Source: Bacillota bacterium
Lineage (GTDB): Bacteria > Bacillota > Clostridia > DSM-8532
Assembly: GCA_023415825.1 (NCBI GenBank)
Contig: JAEZJF010000012.1
Span: forward strand, 1-64,000
DNA length: 64,000 nt
Direction of reading: 5' to 3'
The position numbers were made by a program, and so were the translations under genes. Positions 27,432-36,527 of the stretch are shown piece by piece; the first letter of the stretch is position 1, and each line of letters begins with the position of its first letter. The notes under the pieces are model-generated. The model saw only the letters and a list, made by a program, of their open reading frames with translations, made no database searches and had not been told where the DNA came from.

Positions 27432-28487
27432 ATGGTCTGGGAAAATGAACTGAACGAAAGAAAACGCGCAATTTTAAAATCCATTATTGATGACTATATT
27501 CAGTCCGCGCAGCCGGTCGGTTCTAGGACTATTGCCCGGAAACATGAACTCGGTCTGGGGTCGGCGACCATCCGCAATGAAATGGCAGACCTTGAAGAAT
27601 TGGGCTATATTACTCAACCCCATACATCTGCCGGACGTATACCATCCGATAAAGGTTACCGTTTTTATGTGGATAACCTTATGCAGATTCATAGCCTTGC
27701 CCAAGAGGAAATAATAAAAATAAGAAAGGCTATGGATGATCGGATTGAGGAGATCAATCAACTCATGAAAAGAGCAAGTGTGATTATCTCCAATATTACC
27801 GGGTATACCTCCGTGATCATGACTCCCCAGCTTACCAGAGCCATTATAAAATCCATACAATTGGTAAGTGTGGACGAAAAAAGGATTCTGGCCGTTGTTG
27901 TAGCCGGAGGAGGTATTGTTCATAATAAGCTCATCAAGCATGATTATTTGCTGGATGAGGCCATGTTTACCCAGTTGACCCATGCTCTTAATCTGATTAT
28001 TTCGGGTAAGACCGTTGATCAGATCACCATGCCCATGGTGCTGGAGCTTCAGCAAAACATAAAAGTGCCCGCTGATCTTGTCTTTTCTATTTTAGAAGCG
28101 GTGGAAGAATGCGTGCGTAAAATTGAAACCAGTGACGTTTATTTGGAGGGTATTACTAATATATTGAATTATCCCGAATTTAACGATTTATTAAAGGCAA
28201 GAGAAGTTTTGGATTTGTTAAAGGAAGAAGACGTTATAACGGCATTGGTAAAAAGCGCTGTTACCAAGCAGCATTTTGATTTCAGGATTGGCAGTGAGAA
28301 TGAAATCAATCAGATGAGAGACCTGAGCATTATTACCACGGTTTATGGCAGGGAAGGCAAGGACCTTGGCGCCATCGGCGTCATTGGACCTACCCGTATG
28401 GCCTATGGCAAAGTGGTTTCCTCAATAAAATATATCAGGGAGCTTTTGAACCGGGAAATCGCTCGATTATTCGGAGATGATCCTTAA
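27432..28487 (+). CDS. hrcA: Heat-inducible transcription repressor HrcA
   Basis: The 351-residue repressor binds CIRCE and uses GroEL as folding sensor. The N-terminal winged helix reads PVGSRTIARKHELGLGSATI and NEMADLEELGYI; the C terminus has IGPTRMAYGKVV. An AGGAGGTGAG ribosome-binding site lies directly upstream. First gene of hrcA-grpE-dnaK-dnaJ. Confidence 0.97.
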   Translation: MVWENELNERKRAILKSIIDDYIQSAQPVGSRTIARKHELGLGSATIRNEMADLEELGYITQPHTSAGRIPSDKGYRFYVDNLMQIHSLAQEEIIKIRKAMDDRIEEINQLMKRASVIISNITGYTSVIMTPQLTRAIIKSIQLVSVDEKRILAVVVAGGGIVHNKLIKHDYLLDEAMFTQLTHALNLIISGKTVDQITMPMVLELQQNIKVPADLVFSILEAVEECVRKIETSDVYLEGITNILNYPEFNDLLKAREVLDLLKEEDVITALVKSAVTKQHFDFRIGSENEINQMRDLSIITTVYGREGKDLGAIGVIGPTRMAYGKVVSSIKYIRELLNREIARLFGDDP

Positions 28488-28523
28488 GGGAAGCTCCTAA
28501 ATAAATGAAAGGAAGTACAGGAC

Positions 28524-29096
28524 ATGTCGCTTAATTATGAAAACGATATAAAAGAAAAGGAGATGAATGATTCCGTCACAGATACTCCTTTGACCGACGA
28601 ATCTGGAGGCGCTGCAAAAGAGGATGAAAAGAATGACAGCAATTTAAAGGAGCTGCTTTCAAAAAAGGAAGACGAGGCAAATGAGCTTCTTGATCGCATG
28701 CAGCGTTTAGCTGCCGAGTTTGATAATTTCAGAAAGCGAACCCAAAAGGAGAAGGAGAAGATTTACAGCGATGCTCTGGCTGATGTTATATCAAAACTCT
28801 TACCCGTTGTTGATAATCTGGAAAGAGCACTGAAGGCTGCTGAGGCAGAAGAGGGCCAGGGCCTGAAAGAAGGAATCACACTGGTATTCAGACAATTTTC
28901 AGACATTCTTGGTAAACTTGACGTAAAACCTATCGAGGCCGTCGGAGCGGCATTTAACCCTGAGCTTCACAATGCCGTTATGCATGTTGAAGATGAAACC
29001 CTGGGTCAAAATATCGTTATAGAAGAATTCCAAAAGGGTTTTATCTATAAGGACGAAATTGTGATCCGACATTCCATGGTAAAGGTAGCTAACTAA
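28524..29096 (+). CDS. grpE: Nucleotide exchange factor GrpE
   Basis: DnaK cochaperone of 190 residues. An acidic, low-complexity N terminus is followed by a long coiled coil (DEANELLDRMQRLAAEFDNF) and a beta domain ending KDEIVIRHSMVKVAN. Length and order are normal. Confidence 0.96.
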   Translation: MSLNYENDIKEKEMNDSVTDTPLTDESGGAAKEDEKNDSNLKELLSKKEDEANELLDRMQRLAAEFDNFRKRTQKEKEKIYSDALADVISKLLPVVDNLERALKAAEAEEGQGLKEGITLVFRQFSDILGKLDVKPIEAVGAAFNPELHNAVMHVEDETLGQNIVIEEFQKGFIYKDEIVIRHSMVKVAN

Positions 29097-29163
29097 ATTT
29101 CGATCATCCCTAACGGACTTTCTTTTTTGATCTTAAATATATGAAAACAGGAGAGTGTTTAAA

Positions 29164-31023
29164 ATGGCAAAAGTAATAGGCATAGACCTTGGTACAACTA
29201 ACTCGTGCGTCGCTGTTATGGAAGGCGGCGAGCCTGTTGTTATCGCAAATGCGGAAGGAAACCGCACTACCCCGTCAGTCGTAGCCTTTTCGAAAACTGG
29301 GGAAAGGCTTGTAGGCCAGGTGGCCAAACGACAGGCTATCACCAACCCCGAAAGAACGGTTATCTCTATTAAGAGAGACATGGGGACTGACAGAAAAGTT
29401 AAAATTGATGATAAGAACTTTACCCCTCAGGAAATTTCAGCCATGGTTCTGCAAAAGCTCAAGTCTGATGCAGAAAGCTACTTAGGTGAGACTGTAACTC
29501 AGGCTGTTATAACAGTTCCAGCTTATTTCTCAGACTCCCAGCGCCAGGCAACTAAAGATGCCGGAAAAATAGCTGGTCTTGAAGTTTTGAGAATTATTAA
29601 CGAGCCCACAGCAGCCGCTCTGGCTTATGGTCTTGACAAAGAACATGACCAGAAGATCCTGGTATTTGACCTGGGTGGCGGTACCTTTGACGTATCCCTT
29701 TTGGAAATCGGGGATGGCGTGTTTGAGGTATTGGCAACCCATGGAAATAACCGCCTTGGTGGTGACGATTTTGACCAGCGCGTTATAGATTGGCTGGCCG
29801 ACGGCTTTAAGCGTGAAAACGGCATTGACCTGAGAAATGACAGAATGGCCATGCAAAGGCTTAAGGAAGCTGCTGAAAAAGCTAAAGTAGAGCTTTCCGG
29901 CGTCAGTCAGTCCAATATCAATCTGCCTTTTATTACGGCTGATGCTACCGGACCTAAGCATTTGGACATGACCCTGTCCCGTGCTAAATTTGATGAGTTG
30001 ACCTCCGATCTTGTAGAAAAAACCATGGAACCCACCCGCCGCGCATTATCCGATGCTGGCCTCGCACCTGATCAAATCGATAAAATCCTTCTTGTGGGAG
30101 GTTCTACCCGTATTCCTGCTGTTCAGGATGCTGTTAAAAAATTCCTGGGCAAAGATCCCTTTAAGGGTATTAACCCTGATGAGTGCGTAGCAGTAGGAGC
30201 AGCTATTCAAGCAGGTGTTCTTTCAGGTGAGGTCAAAGATTTGCTGCTTCTTGATGTTACCCCACTGTCACTCGGTATTGAAACCTTGGGTGGCGTATTT
30301 ACCAAGCTCATTGAAAGAAATACCACCATTCCTTCAAAGAAGAGCCAGGTATTCTCAACGGCTGCCGATGGGCAAACCAGCGTAGATATCAAGGTTTATC
30401 AGGGTGAACGTGAGATGGCCTCGTATAATAAGCTTTTGGGTAATTTCCAATTGACCGGTATTCCTCCGGCTCCCCGTGGTGTTCCACAGATTGAGGTTAC
30501 CTTTGATATTGATGCCAACGGCATCGCCCATGTTTCTGCACGTGATATGGGTACTGGCAACGAGCAGAAGATCACCATCACAGCCAGCTCCAACCTCAGT
30601 GATTCCGATATTGATAAAGCTGTAAAAGACGCCGAGAAATTTGCCGCCGAGGATAAAAAGCGCAAGGAATCCATTGAAGTCAGAAATGAAGCCGATTCAA
30701 TGGTCTATCAGAGCGAAAAGGCGTTGAAGGATATGGGCGATAAGTTAAGCCCGGCTGATAAATCTTCAGTGGAAGCAGAGATTAACAAGGTCAAGGAAGC
30801 TCTAAAAGGTAGTGATGAGGGTGCGATTAAACAAGCAACTGAAGCGCTGACCCAGGCTTTCTACGGAGTTTCCCAGAAGATGTACCAGCAGGCAGGACCT
30901 CAGGGTGCAGGCCCCAATGCAGGTCCCGGTTTCGATCCGGGAGCGCAATCAACGGGTGCCGGTTCTCAGGACAATGTATATAATGCAGATTACAAGGTCG
31001 TAGACGAGGACGATAAGAAGTAG
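29164..31023 (+). CDS. dnaK: Molecular chaperone DnaK
   Basis: Hsp70 of 619 residues. Hallmarks are IGIDLGTTNSCVAV (4-17), DLGGGTFDVSLLEIG, LVGGSTRIPAV, and a Gly/Gln/Pro-rich tail ending VVDEDDKK. ATG 29164 gives the standard MAKVIGID start and follows CAGGAGAG; an in-frame GTG at 29155 would add three residues. A strong hairpin lies between dnaK and dnaJ. Confidence 0.98.
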   Translation: MAKVIGIDLGTTNSCVAVMEGGEPVVIANAEGNRTTPSVVAFSKTGERLVGQVAKRQAITNPERTVISIKRDMGTDRKVKIDDKNFTPQEISAMVLQKLKSDAESYLGETVTQAVITVPAYFSDSQRQATKDAGKIAGLEVLRIINEPTAAALAYGLDKEHDQKILVFDLGGGTFDVSLLEIGDGVFEVLATHGNNRLGGDDFDQRVIDWLADGFKRENGIDLRNDRMAMQRLKEAAEKAKVELSGVSQSNINLPFITADATGPKHLDMTLSRAKFDELTSDLVEKTMEPTRRALSDAGLAPDQIDKILLVGGSTRIPAVQDAVKKFLGKDPFKGINPDECVAVGAAIQAGVLSGEVKDLLLLDVTPLSLGIETLGGVFTKLIERNTTIPSKKSQVFSTAADGQTSVDIKVYQGEREMASYNKLLGNFQLTGIPPAPRGVPQIEVTFDIDANGIAHVSARDMGTGNEQKITITASSNLSDSDIDKAVKDAEKFAAEDKKRKESIEVRNEADSMVYQSEKALKDMGDKLSPADKSSVEAEINKVKEALKGSDEGAIKQATEALTQAFYGVSQKMYQQAGPQGAGPNAGPGFDPGAQSTGAGSQDNVYNADYKVVDEDDKK

Positions 31024-31055
31024 TCCCTGATGTTTTTCGGCTGAACAGTAATTTC

Positions 31056-31105
31056 TGAAACGGTATTTGCCCGAAACATTGTGTTTAAGGGCATCTACCG
31101 TTTCA
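31056..31105 (+). terminator. Intercistronic hairpin between dnaK and dnaJ
   Basis: TGAAACGGTA (31056-31065) plus TGCCC (31068-31072) pair with GGGCA (31089-31093) plus TACCGTTTCA (31096-31105), a 15-bp stem broken by a 2x2 internal loop. It could be a partial terminator or an mRNA-processing/stability structure that lowers dnaJ output relative to dnaK. Confidence 0.6.
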
Positions 31106-31171
31106 CGTTTCTATTTTGGTCGAGGCTGCTGTCCTTTAGAATAGACATAGACCAGTTTTGGAGGGTTTAAC

Positions 31172-32308
31172 TTGGCGGAAAAGAGAGATTATTATGAGGT
31201 GCTTGGCGTTAGTAAGGGTACCTCAACAGATGATATAAAAAAAGCCTACCGAAAGCTTGCTAAACAATACCACCCCGATGTGAATCCGGGGGATAAGGAT
31301 TCTGAGGCAAAGTTTAAAGAGGTTAATGAAGCTTACAGCGTACTCAGTGATGATCAAAAGAGATCCAATTATGACCGGTTTGGACATTCTGCTTTTGATG
31401 GTACAGGAGGAGGCTTCAGCGGCTTCGAAGGCTTCGGCTTCGGAGGATTGGATGATTTGTTTGAAAGCTTTATGGGCGGGGGATTTGGGAGAAGCAAGGC
31501 CAAGCGAAACGGCCCCCAACGCGGTAATGATCTCCAATACGCCATGGAAATCACTTTTGAAGAAGCAGCCTTTGGCGTGACAAAAGAAATATCCATATCA
31601 CGACTTCAGAACTGTTCTGTCTGCGGTGGGTCGGGTGCAAAAACCGGAACTAATGTGGAAACCTGCAAGCATTGTCAGGGAACAGGTCAGGTAAGGTATA
31701 CCCAGTCTACACCTTTCGGTCAATTCGTTAATGTAAAGACCTGTGATGCGTGCCGCGGTGAAGGTAAGATTATTACCCATCCTTGTGATGCTTGCCATGG
31801 CAAGGGCAGGGTTTCGAAGACCTCACGCATCAGTATCAATATTCCGTCGGGAATTGATGAAGGTCAAACCATCTCCTTGAAAGGTGAGGGAGAACCGGGC
31901 TTACGCGGCGGTCCTGCCGGGGATTTGTATGTTACCATACATATCAGGCCCCATGCTCTATTTAAGCGCGAAGGCTATGATGTGGTGTGCGATATTCCTA
32001 TCTCCTTTACGCAAGCGGCTCTGGGTGCTGAAATAGATATTCCCACAATAGACGGCATGGTCAAGCATACTGTTCCTGAGGGGACACAGACAGGTACGGT
32101 CTTCAAGCTCAAGGGTAAGGGTATTAAGCATCTTAGGAATAATTCCCGGGGCGATGAGTATATCCGCGTGAATGTGGAGGTGCCGACAAGGCTGTCCCAG
32201 AAACAGAAGGAGCTCTTGCGGCAATTGGCCGAGGTCAGCGGAGATGAAGGGCTTGAGCAAAAGAAAGGCTTCTTTGATAAGGTCAAGGACCTGTTCAAGG
32301 ATTCCTGA
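31172..32308 (+). CDS. dnaJ: Chaperone DnaJ
   Basis: Hsp40 of 378 residues. J domain with KQYHPDVNPGD (HPD motif), a Gly/Phe-rich segment, four CxxCxGxG-type zinc repeats (CSVCGGSG, CKHCQGTG, CDACRGEG, CDACHGKG) and a C-terminal substrate-binding domain. The start is TTG 31172, 6 nt after GGAGGG; translated from there it gives the usual MAEKRDYYEVLGV. Confidence 0.97.
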   Translation: MAEKRDYYEVLGVSKGTSTDDIKKAYRKLAKQYHPDVNPGDKDSEAKFKEVNEAYSVLSDDQKRSNYDRFGHSAFDGTGGGFSGFEGFGFGGLDDLFESFMGGGFGRSKAKRNGPQRGNDLQYAMEITFEEAAFGVTKEISISRLQNCSVCGGSGAKTGTNVETCKHCQGTGQVRYTQSTPFGQFVNVKTCDACRGEGKIITHPCDACHGKGRVSKTSRISINIPSGIDEGQTISLKGEGEPGLRGGPAGDLYVTIHIRPHALFKREGYDVVCDIPISFTQAALGAEIDIPTIDGMVKHTVPEGTQTGTVFKLKGKGIKHLRNNSRGDEYIRVNVEVPTRLSQKQKELLRQLAEVSGDEGLEQKKGFFDKVKDLFKDS

Positions 32309-32326
32309 GAAAAAGGTAGGTACTCC

Positions 32327-33259
32327 ATGAGATGGATTGAAATTACAGTTACAACCAGTGAACAAGCCGCAGAAGCCGTCGCGGAACTATTGATGAGCAG
32401 AGGGGCCAATGGCACCGAGATGGTGGATCCATTCGCCTTCAGACAGACGCTTGAAACTAATAAATATCTGGATTATGCCGATGACGGGCTCATTGACAGC
32501 TATGGTACCGATGTGATTGTGAGGGCTTATTTTTCTGACGACAGGGATCCCCTCAAGCTTTCACAGGAGATTCAAAAAGAGCTCAATGACATGGCAGAAT
32601 ATATGGACCTGGGCCCCAAAAAGCTGCAATGGGTCGTGCGGGATGATGCCGAATGGAAGGATAATTGGAAGCAATATTTCAAGCCTTTTCGATTTACCGA
32701 AAAGATTGTTATAAAGCCTAGTTGGGAGGAATATACACCCCAACCCGAGGATCTTGTTATCGAATTGGACCCCGGCATGGCATTTGGCACCGGCACCCAT
32801 GAAACGACCCAGATGTGCGCAAGGCTTGGCGAGAAATATCTCATAGCCGGAGACCGGGTTCTTGACCTGGGTTGTGGAACAGCCATCCTTGCCCTCTCGG
32901 CTGTCAAGCTGGGAGCTCAATCAGCTCTGGCTGTTGATATTGATGATGCAGCAGTAAAAACCGCGCGTCAGAATGTTGAGAACAATCAGGAGTCTCAGAA
33001 AATTGAGGTAAAGCAGGGTGAGCTTCATCAAATCCCACAGGAACCCTATGATCTCATCTTTATCAATATCATAGCCGATGTCATTATTTCTCTCTCAAAT
33101 GAGATCAAAAACTATATAGGTCCCAACACCCGCGTACTCCTTTCAGGCATCATCAAAAGCCGTCAGGAAGAGGTTAAAAAGGCTTACAATGCGATAGGCT
33201 TTACTTTAATTGAAGAAATGAATTTGGGTGAATGGGTGGCAATGGTGTTTCATGCATAG
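32327..33259 (+). CDS. prmA: Ribosomal protein L11 methyltransferase PrmA
   Basis: SAM-dependent methyltransferase of 310 residues acting on L11. The N-terminal recognition domain begins MRWIEITV; the SAM-binding motif is RVLDLGCGTAILAL; LDPGMAFGTGTHETT and the NIIADVI block are typical. It starts 18 bp after dnaJ, a common Firmicutes order, and overlaps rsmE by 8 bp. Confidence 0.95.
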   Translation: MRWIEITVTTSEQAAEAVAELLMSRGANGTEMVDPFAFRQTLETNKYLDYADDGLIDSYGTDVIVRAYFSDDRDPLKLSQEIQKELNDMAEYMDLGPKKLQWVVRDDAEWKDNWKQYFKPFRFTEKIVIKPSWEEYTPQPEDLVIELDPGMAFGTGTHETTQMCARLGEKYLIAGDRVLDLGCGTAILALSAVKLGAQSALAVDIDDAAVKTARQNVENNQESQKIEVKQGELHQIPQEPYDLIFINIIADVIISLSNEIKNYIGPNTRVLLSGIIKSRQEEVKKAYNAIGFTLIEEMNLGEWVAMVFHA

Positions 33260-33998
33260 ATTCCTTGTAGAACCCAACAATATTCATAACGGACAGGTAA
33301 CCCTTGAAAATGAAGACCTCAAGCACTTAAGGCAGGTTTTAAGGCTTGAACCCGGAGATTCAATAAGGGTTTTTGACGGTAGCGGTATGGAGTATGAGGC
33401 AACGCTTCTTACGGTTGACAAAAACAAAGCTACTGCTAGAATACTGTGTTCATTCCAGTCCGATACCGAACCCAAAACCCATGTAACGCTTTTTCAGGGC
33501 CTTCCAAAGGGTGAGAAAATGGAATTAGTCATCCAGAAGGCCGTTGAATTAGGTGTTTACAGAATCGTACCGGTTATCACCCAAAGATCGGTGGTTCAGT
33601 TGGATAAAAAGGACAGGGAAAAAAAAGCCGAGCGCTGGTCCCGAATTGCCAGAGAAGCGGCCAAACAATGTCGCCGTGCTTATGTTCCTCAGATTGACCC
33701 ACCCATGGATTTTAAAGAAGCAATAGCAAATTGCGGAGAATACGATGCTGCATTGTTGTTATATGAGAACGAGGAAAAAAAATGTTTGAAAGAACTATTG
33801 AAATGTTATAATATTAATAAGATTAAAGATATCGTGCTTTTAATCGGCCCTGAAGGCGGTTTTTCCGACCAGGAGGTGGAAGAATGTGTGCTTTCGGGTT
33901 TTACTGTTGCCGGTTTGGGAAAAAGAATTCTGCGTACAGAAACTGCAGCAATCTCTGCACTTTCAATATTGATGTACGAGATGGGTGAACTTCAATAA
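33252..33998 (+). CDS. rsmE: 16S rRNA (uracil(1498)-N3)-methyltransferase RsmE
   Basis: SPOUT-class methyltransferase of 248 residues. The start MHRFLVEP at 33252 is typical and overlaps the end of prmA; an in-frame ATG at 33228 lies further inside prmA. Conserved blocks are FQGLPKGEKMELVIQKAVELG, ARIAREAAKQ-type text, LIGPEGGFSDQE and LGKRILRTETA (the knot). The next gene overlaps by 1 bp. Confidence 0.95.
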   Translation: MHRFLVEPNNIHNGQVTLENEDLKHLRQVLRLEPGDSIRVFDGSGMEYEATLLTVDKNKATARILCSFQSDTEPKTHVTLFQGLPKGEKMELVIQKAVELGVYRIVPVITQRSVVQLDKKDREKKAERWSRIAREAAKQCRRAYVPQIDPPMDFKEAIANCGEYDAALLLYENEEKKCLKELLKCYNINKIKDIVLLIGPEGGFSDQEVEECVLSGFTVAGLGKRILRTETAAISALSILMYEMGELQ

Positions 33999-34375
33999 TG
34001 AGAAAAACAACCTTTGTTATCACCGACGACGCCATTTTTATGCGTACGCTTCTTAGAAAAATTATAGAACAAGCTGAAGAGTATGAAGTGGTCGGAGAGG
34101 CTTCAAACGGACGTGAAGCCATAGACGCTGCTCAAAAATATCAGCCGGATATATTAACTCTGGATATTACAATGCCCGAGATGGATGGAATTCAAGCAGT
34201 TCCTGAGATTCTTAAGGTAAGCCCTAAAACGAGAATCATTATGGTCTCAGCTATGGGCCAGCAGTCCATGGTTATTGAGTCTATAAAACAAGGAGCAAAA
34301 GATTTCGTGGTAAAACCTTTTGAGAAATCAAGGGTGTTCCAATCTGTCAGAAATGTGCTAGGGATGGCTAATTAA
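33998..34375 (+). CDS. CheY-like single-domain response regulator
   Basis: A 125-residue stand-alone receiver. The acidic pair DD (10-11), phospho-acceptor Asp in ILTLDITMPEMDG (about 55), the Ser in MVSAMG and the Lys in FVVKPF are all present, so it should be phosphorylatable. It has no output domain. It is translationally coupled to rsmE (TAATG overlap), an unusual place for a CheY. A partner could be the CheA-like protein at 25957 or CheX at 3421; neither link is proven. Confidence 0.88.
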   Translation: MRKTTFVITDDAIFMRTLLRKIIEQAEEYEVVGEASNGREAIDAAQKYQPDILTLDITMPEMDGIQAVPEILKVSPKTRIIMVSAMGQQSMVIESIKQGAKDFVVKPFEKSRVFQSVRNVLGMAN

Positions 34376-34380
34376 ACAAC

Positions 34381-34417
34381 TTAAGGGACGGATAATATAT
34401 ATCTTAAGTCCCTTTAA
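34381..34417 (+). terminator. Probable terminator of the heat-shock operon
   Basis: AAGGGAC (34383-34389) pairs with GTCCCTT (34408-34414), with a T/A-rich tail. It lies between the CheY-like gene and yicC. The stem is short, so termination may be partial. Confidence 0.5.
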
Positions 34418-34441
34418 TAAAAATAAGGAGAATAAGCTTTC

Positions 34442-35317
34442 ATGCTTAGGAGTATGACCGGCTTCGGCCATTGTGAACACACAGAAAACGACATTACTTT
34501 CACCATCGAGATTAAAACTGTCAATCACCGCTACAGTGATATTTTCCTGAGAATGCCCAAACAGATCTCTTCTTTTGAGGACAGGGTGCGCTCGCTCATC
34601 AATAAAAAGATTCAAAGAGGCAAAATTGACATCTACATAACGTATGATAACAAATCATCTCAGTCCCAAGAGGTCCTGCTGGATGCAACGCTTGCTAAGG
34701 CCTATTGTGATGCACTTAAAAAAATCTCAGAAAGCCTTGGGCTTCGTGATGATATCTCAGTCACTTCTTTGGCCCGTTTCCCTGATATTATAAAGGTTGA
34801 AAAAAGAGATAACGACGATTTAATTGGAGACATTCTGGAAAAGGCTGTTGAAAAAGCGCTGAATGAGCTTTTGAATATGAGGGCTAAGGAAGGCGAAAAG
34901 CTAAAAGACAGTCTTTTTGAGAACCTTCTGACCATAGAAATGCTCATGGAAAAGGTTAAGCTCAAGGCACCCGTCGTGGTGAAGGAATATAAAGAGAAGC
35001 TGGAAGGACGATTAGCTGAGCTTATTGATATTCAGAAGGTCGATCCCGCGCGCATCGCTACAGAAGTTGCCATGTTTGCCGATAAATGCAGTGTCGACGA
35101 AGAACTGGTGAGATTAAAAAGCCATATTATTCAAATGAGGGAAATGCTCAATGAGGGTAGTCCAGTGGGTAAGAAGGCGGATTTTATGATCCAGGAGATG
35201 AATCGTGAAGTCAATACCATTGGCTCAAAAGCCAGCGACCTTGAGATCATTCGTAATGTTGTCGAGCTTAAGAGCGAAATTGAAAAGCTGCGCGAGCAGA
35301 TCCAGAATATTGAATAA
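34442..35317 (+). CDS. yicC: YicC family endoribonuclease-like protein
   Basis: The 291-residue YicC/YloC family protein begins MLRSMTGFG. It carries EIKTVNHRYSDIFLRMP and the conserved C terminus with EMNREVNTIGSKASD. Family members act in RNA turnover. The yicC-remA-gmk-rpoZ order is standard in Firmicutes. Confidence 0.94.
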   Translation: MLRSMTGFGHCEHTENDITFTIEIKTVNHRYSDIFLRMPKQISSFEDRVRSLINKKIQRGKIDIYITYDNKSSQSQEVLLDATLAKAYCDALKKISESLGLRDDISVTSLARFPDIIKVEKRDNDDLIGDILEKAVEKALNELLNMRAKEGEKLKDSLFENLLTIEMLMEKVKLKAPVVVKEYKEKLEGRLAELIDIQKVDPARIATEVAMFADKCSVDEELVRLKSHIIQMREMLNEGSPVGKKADFMIQEMNREVNTIGSKASDLEIIRNVVELKSEIEKLREQIQNIE

Positions 35318-35337
35318 TTGCTGAACATGGAGGAGCT

Positions 35338-35634
35338 ATGAAGCTTATCAATGTTGGGTTTGGAAATATTGTTTCAGCAGATAAAATTGTAGCCATTGTG
35401 AGCCCTGAATCAGCCCCCATCAAACGTATTATCCAGGAGGCAAGAGAACGCGGCGCTTTGATTGATGCTACTTACGGCAGACGGACCCGTGCTGTTATCA
35501 TAACCGACAGCGATCATGTAGTGCTTTCTGCCCTACAGCCAGAAACAGTTGCCCACAGATTTGAAGAAAGGGAAAATGAAAATCATACCGATGTTTTGAA
35601 CGAACTTGAGCAGGAGCAGGAGGATAATGTATGA
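35338..35634 (+). CDS. remA: Extracellular matrix regulator RemA (DUF370)
   Basis: The 98-residue protein begins MKLINVGFGNIVSADKIVA and contains DATYGRRTRAVIITDS, the DUF370 signature. In Bacillus, RemA is a DNA-binding activator of matrix genes and osmoprotection. The GGAGGAG ribosome-binding site is ideal. Its last 4 bp overlap the gmk start (ATGA). Confidence 0.95.
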   Translation: MKLINVGFGNIVSADKIVAIVSPESAPIKRIIQEARERGALIDATYGRRTRAVIITDSDHVVLSALQPETVAHRFEERENENHTDVLNELEQEQEDNV

Positions 35635-36233
35635 AGCCTGGTCTGCTTGTTGTTCTATCTGGTCCGGCCGGTGTGGGAAAAGGCTCTATTGTCCGAAAAA
35701 TGATGAGTCTGAGCGATTGCGTGGTTTTGTCCATTTCAGCCACCTCCCGTGATCCCAGACCTGCTGAAACCGAAGGGGTCAATTACTTCTTCAAATCCAA
35801 AGAACAGTTTGAAGAGATGATCAAAAATGACCAGCTCATCGAATGGGTGGAATATTGCGGAAACTATTATGGTACGCCCAGAGATTTTGTGTGTGACGAA
35901 ATCCAAAAGGGACATATTGTTATTCTTGAAATAGAAGTCGAGGGTGCTCTGAATGTAAGAAAGCTTTTTCCCGGATGCGTCCTTTGTTTTATACTTCCAC
36001 CTGACTTTAGCGAACTTGAAAAAAGGCTCAGGGGGCGGGGAACCGAAACCGAAGAATCTATAAATAACAGGCTTGAGCGGGCTAAAGAGGAATTCCATTA
36101 TATTGATCAATATGACTATATTATTTTGAATGACAATGTAGAAGCAGCCGCACAGCGGTTTGTGAATATCGTTGAGTCTGAACAAATGAGAACCAGCCGA
36201 AATAATGAATTAATAGAAAAATTTAAGGAGTGA
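35631..36233 (+). CDS. gmk: Guanylate kinase
   Basis: Converts GMP to GDP. The P-loop reads SGPAGVGKGSIV (9-20); the GMP-binding SATSRDPRPAETEGVNYFF and IEWVEYCGNYYGTP follow. Many guanylate kinases have SGPSGVGK; the Ala is a mild variant. The 200-residue length is normal. Coupled to remA and followed 6 bp later by rpoZ. Confidence 0.97.
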   Translation: MKPGLLVVLSGPAGVGKGSIVRKMMSLSDCVVLSISATSRDPRPAETEGVNYFFKSKEQFEEMIKNDQLIEWVEYCGNYYGTPRDFVCDEIQKGHIVILEIEVEGALNVRKLFPGCVLCFILPPDFSELEKRLRGRGTETEESINNRLERAKEEFHYIDQYDYIILNDNVEAAAQRFVNIVESEQMRTSRNNELIEKFKE

Positions 36234-36239
36234 ATAAAT

Positions 36240-36497
36240 ATGATTTATCCCGCTATGTCGTCATTACTTAAGAAGGTGGACAGCCGTTATACCTTGGTGA
36301 TTGCAGCAGCTAAACGCGCCCGTATGCTTACAAATGGCGCCAGGAAGCTCACCGGCAACAATTCGGCCAAGGATGTCACCATTGCAATCAATGAAATTGC
36401 TGAGGGAAAGGTTACCTACCATAAAATTTACAAGCAGGTCTCCACCCATGAGAATATGGTTGAAACCTCAATGAACAGCAAAGAGGATTATGTATAG
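36240..36497 (+). CDS. rpoZ: RNA polymerase omega subunit
   Basis: The 85-residue RpoZ carries RYTLVIAAAKRARMLT and the NSAKDVTIAINEIAEGKV block. Ribosome-binding site AAGGAG overlaps the end of gmk. Normal for the yicC-remA-gmk-rpoZ operon. Confidence 0.95.
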   Translation: MIYPAMSSLLKKVDSRYTLVIAAAKRARMLTNGARKLTGNNSAKDVTIAINEIAEGKVTYHKIYKQVSTHENMVETSMNSKEDYV

Positions 36498-36527
36498 AGA
36501 GAATGAGACAAGAGGAGGAATAAATTC

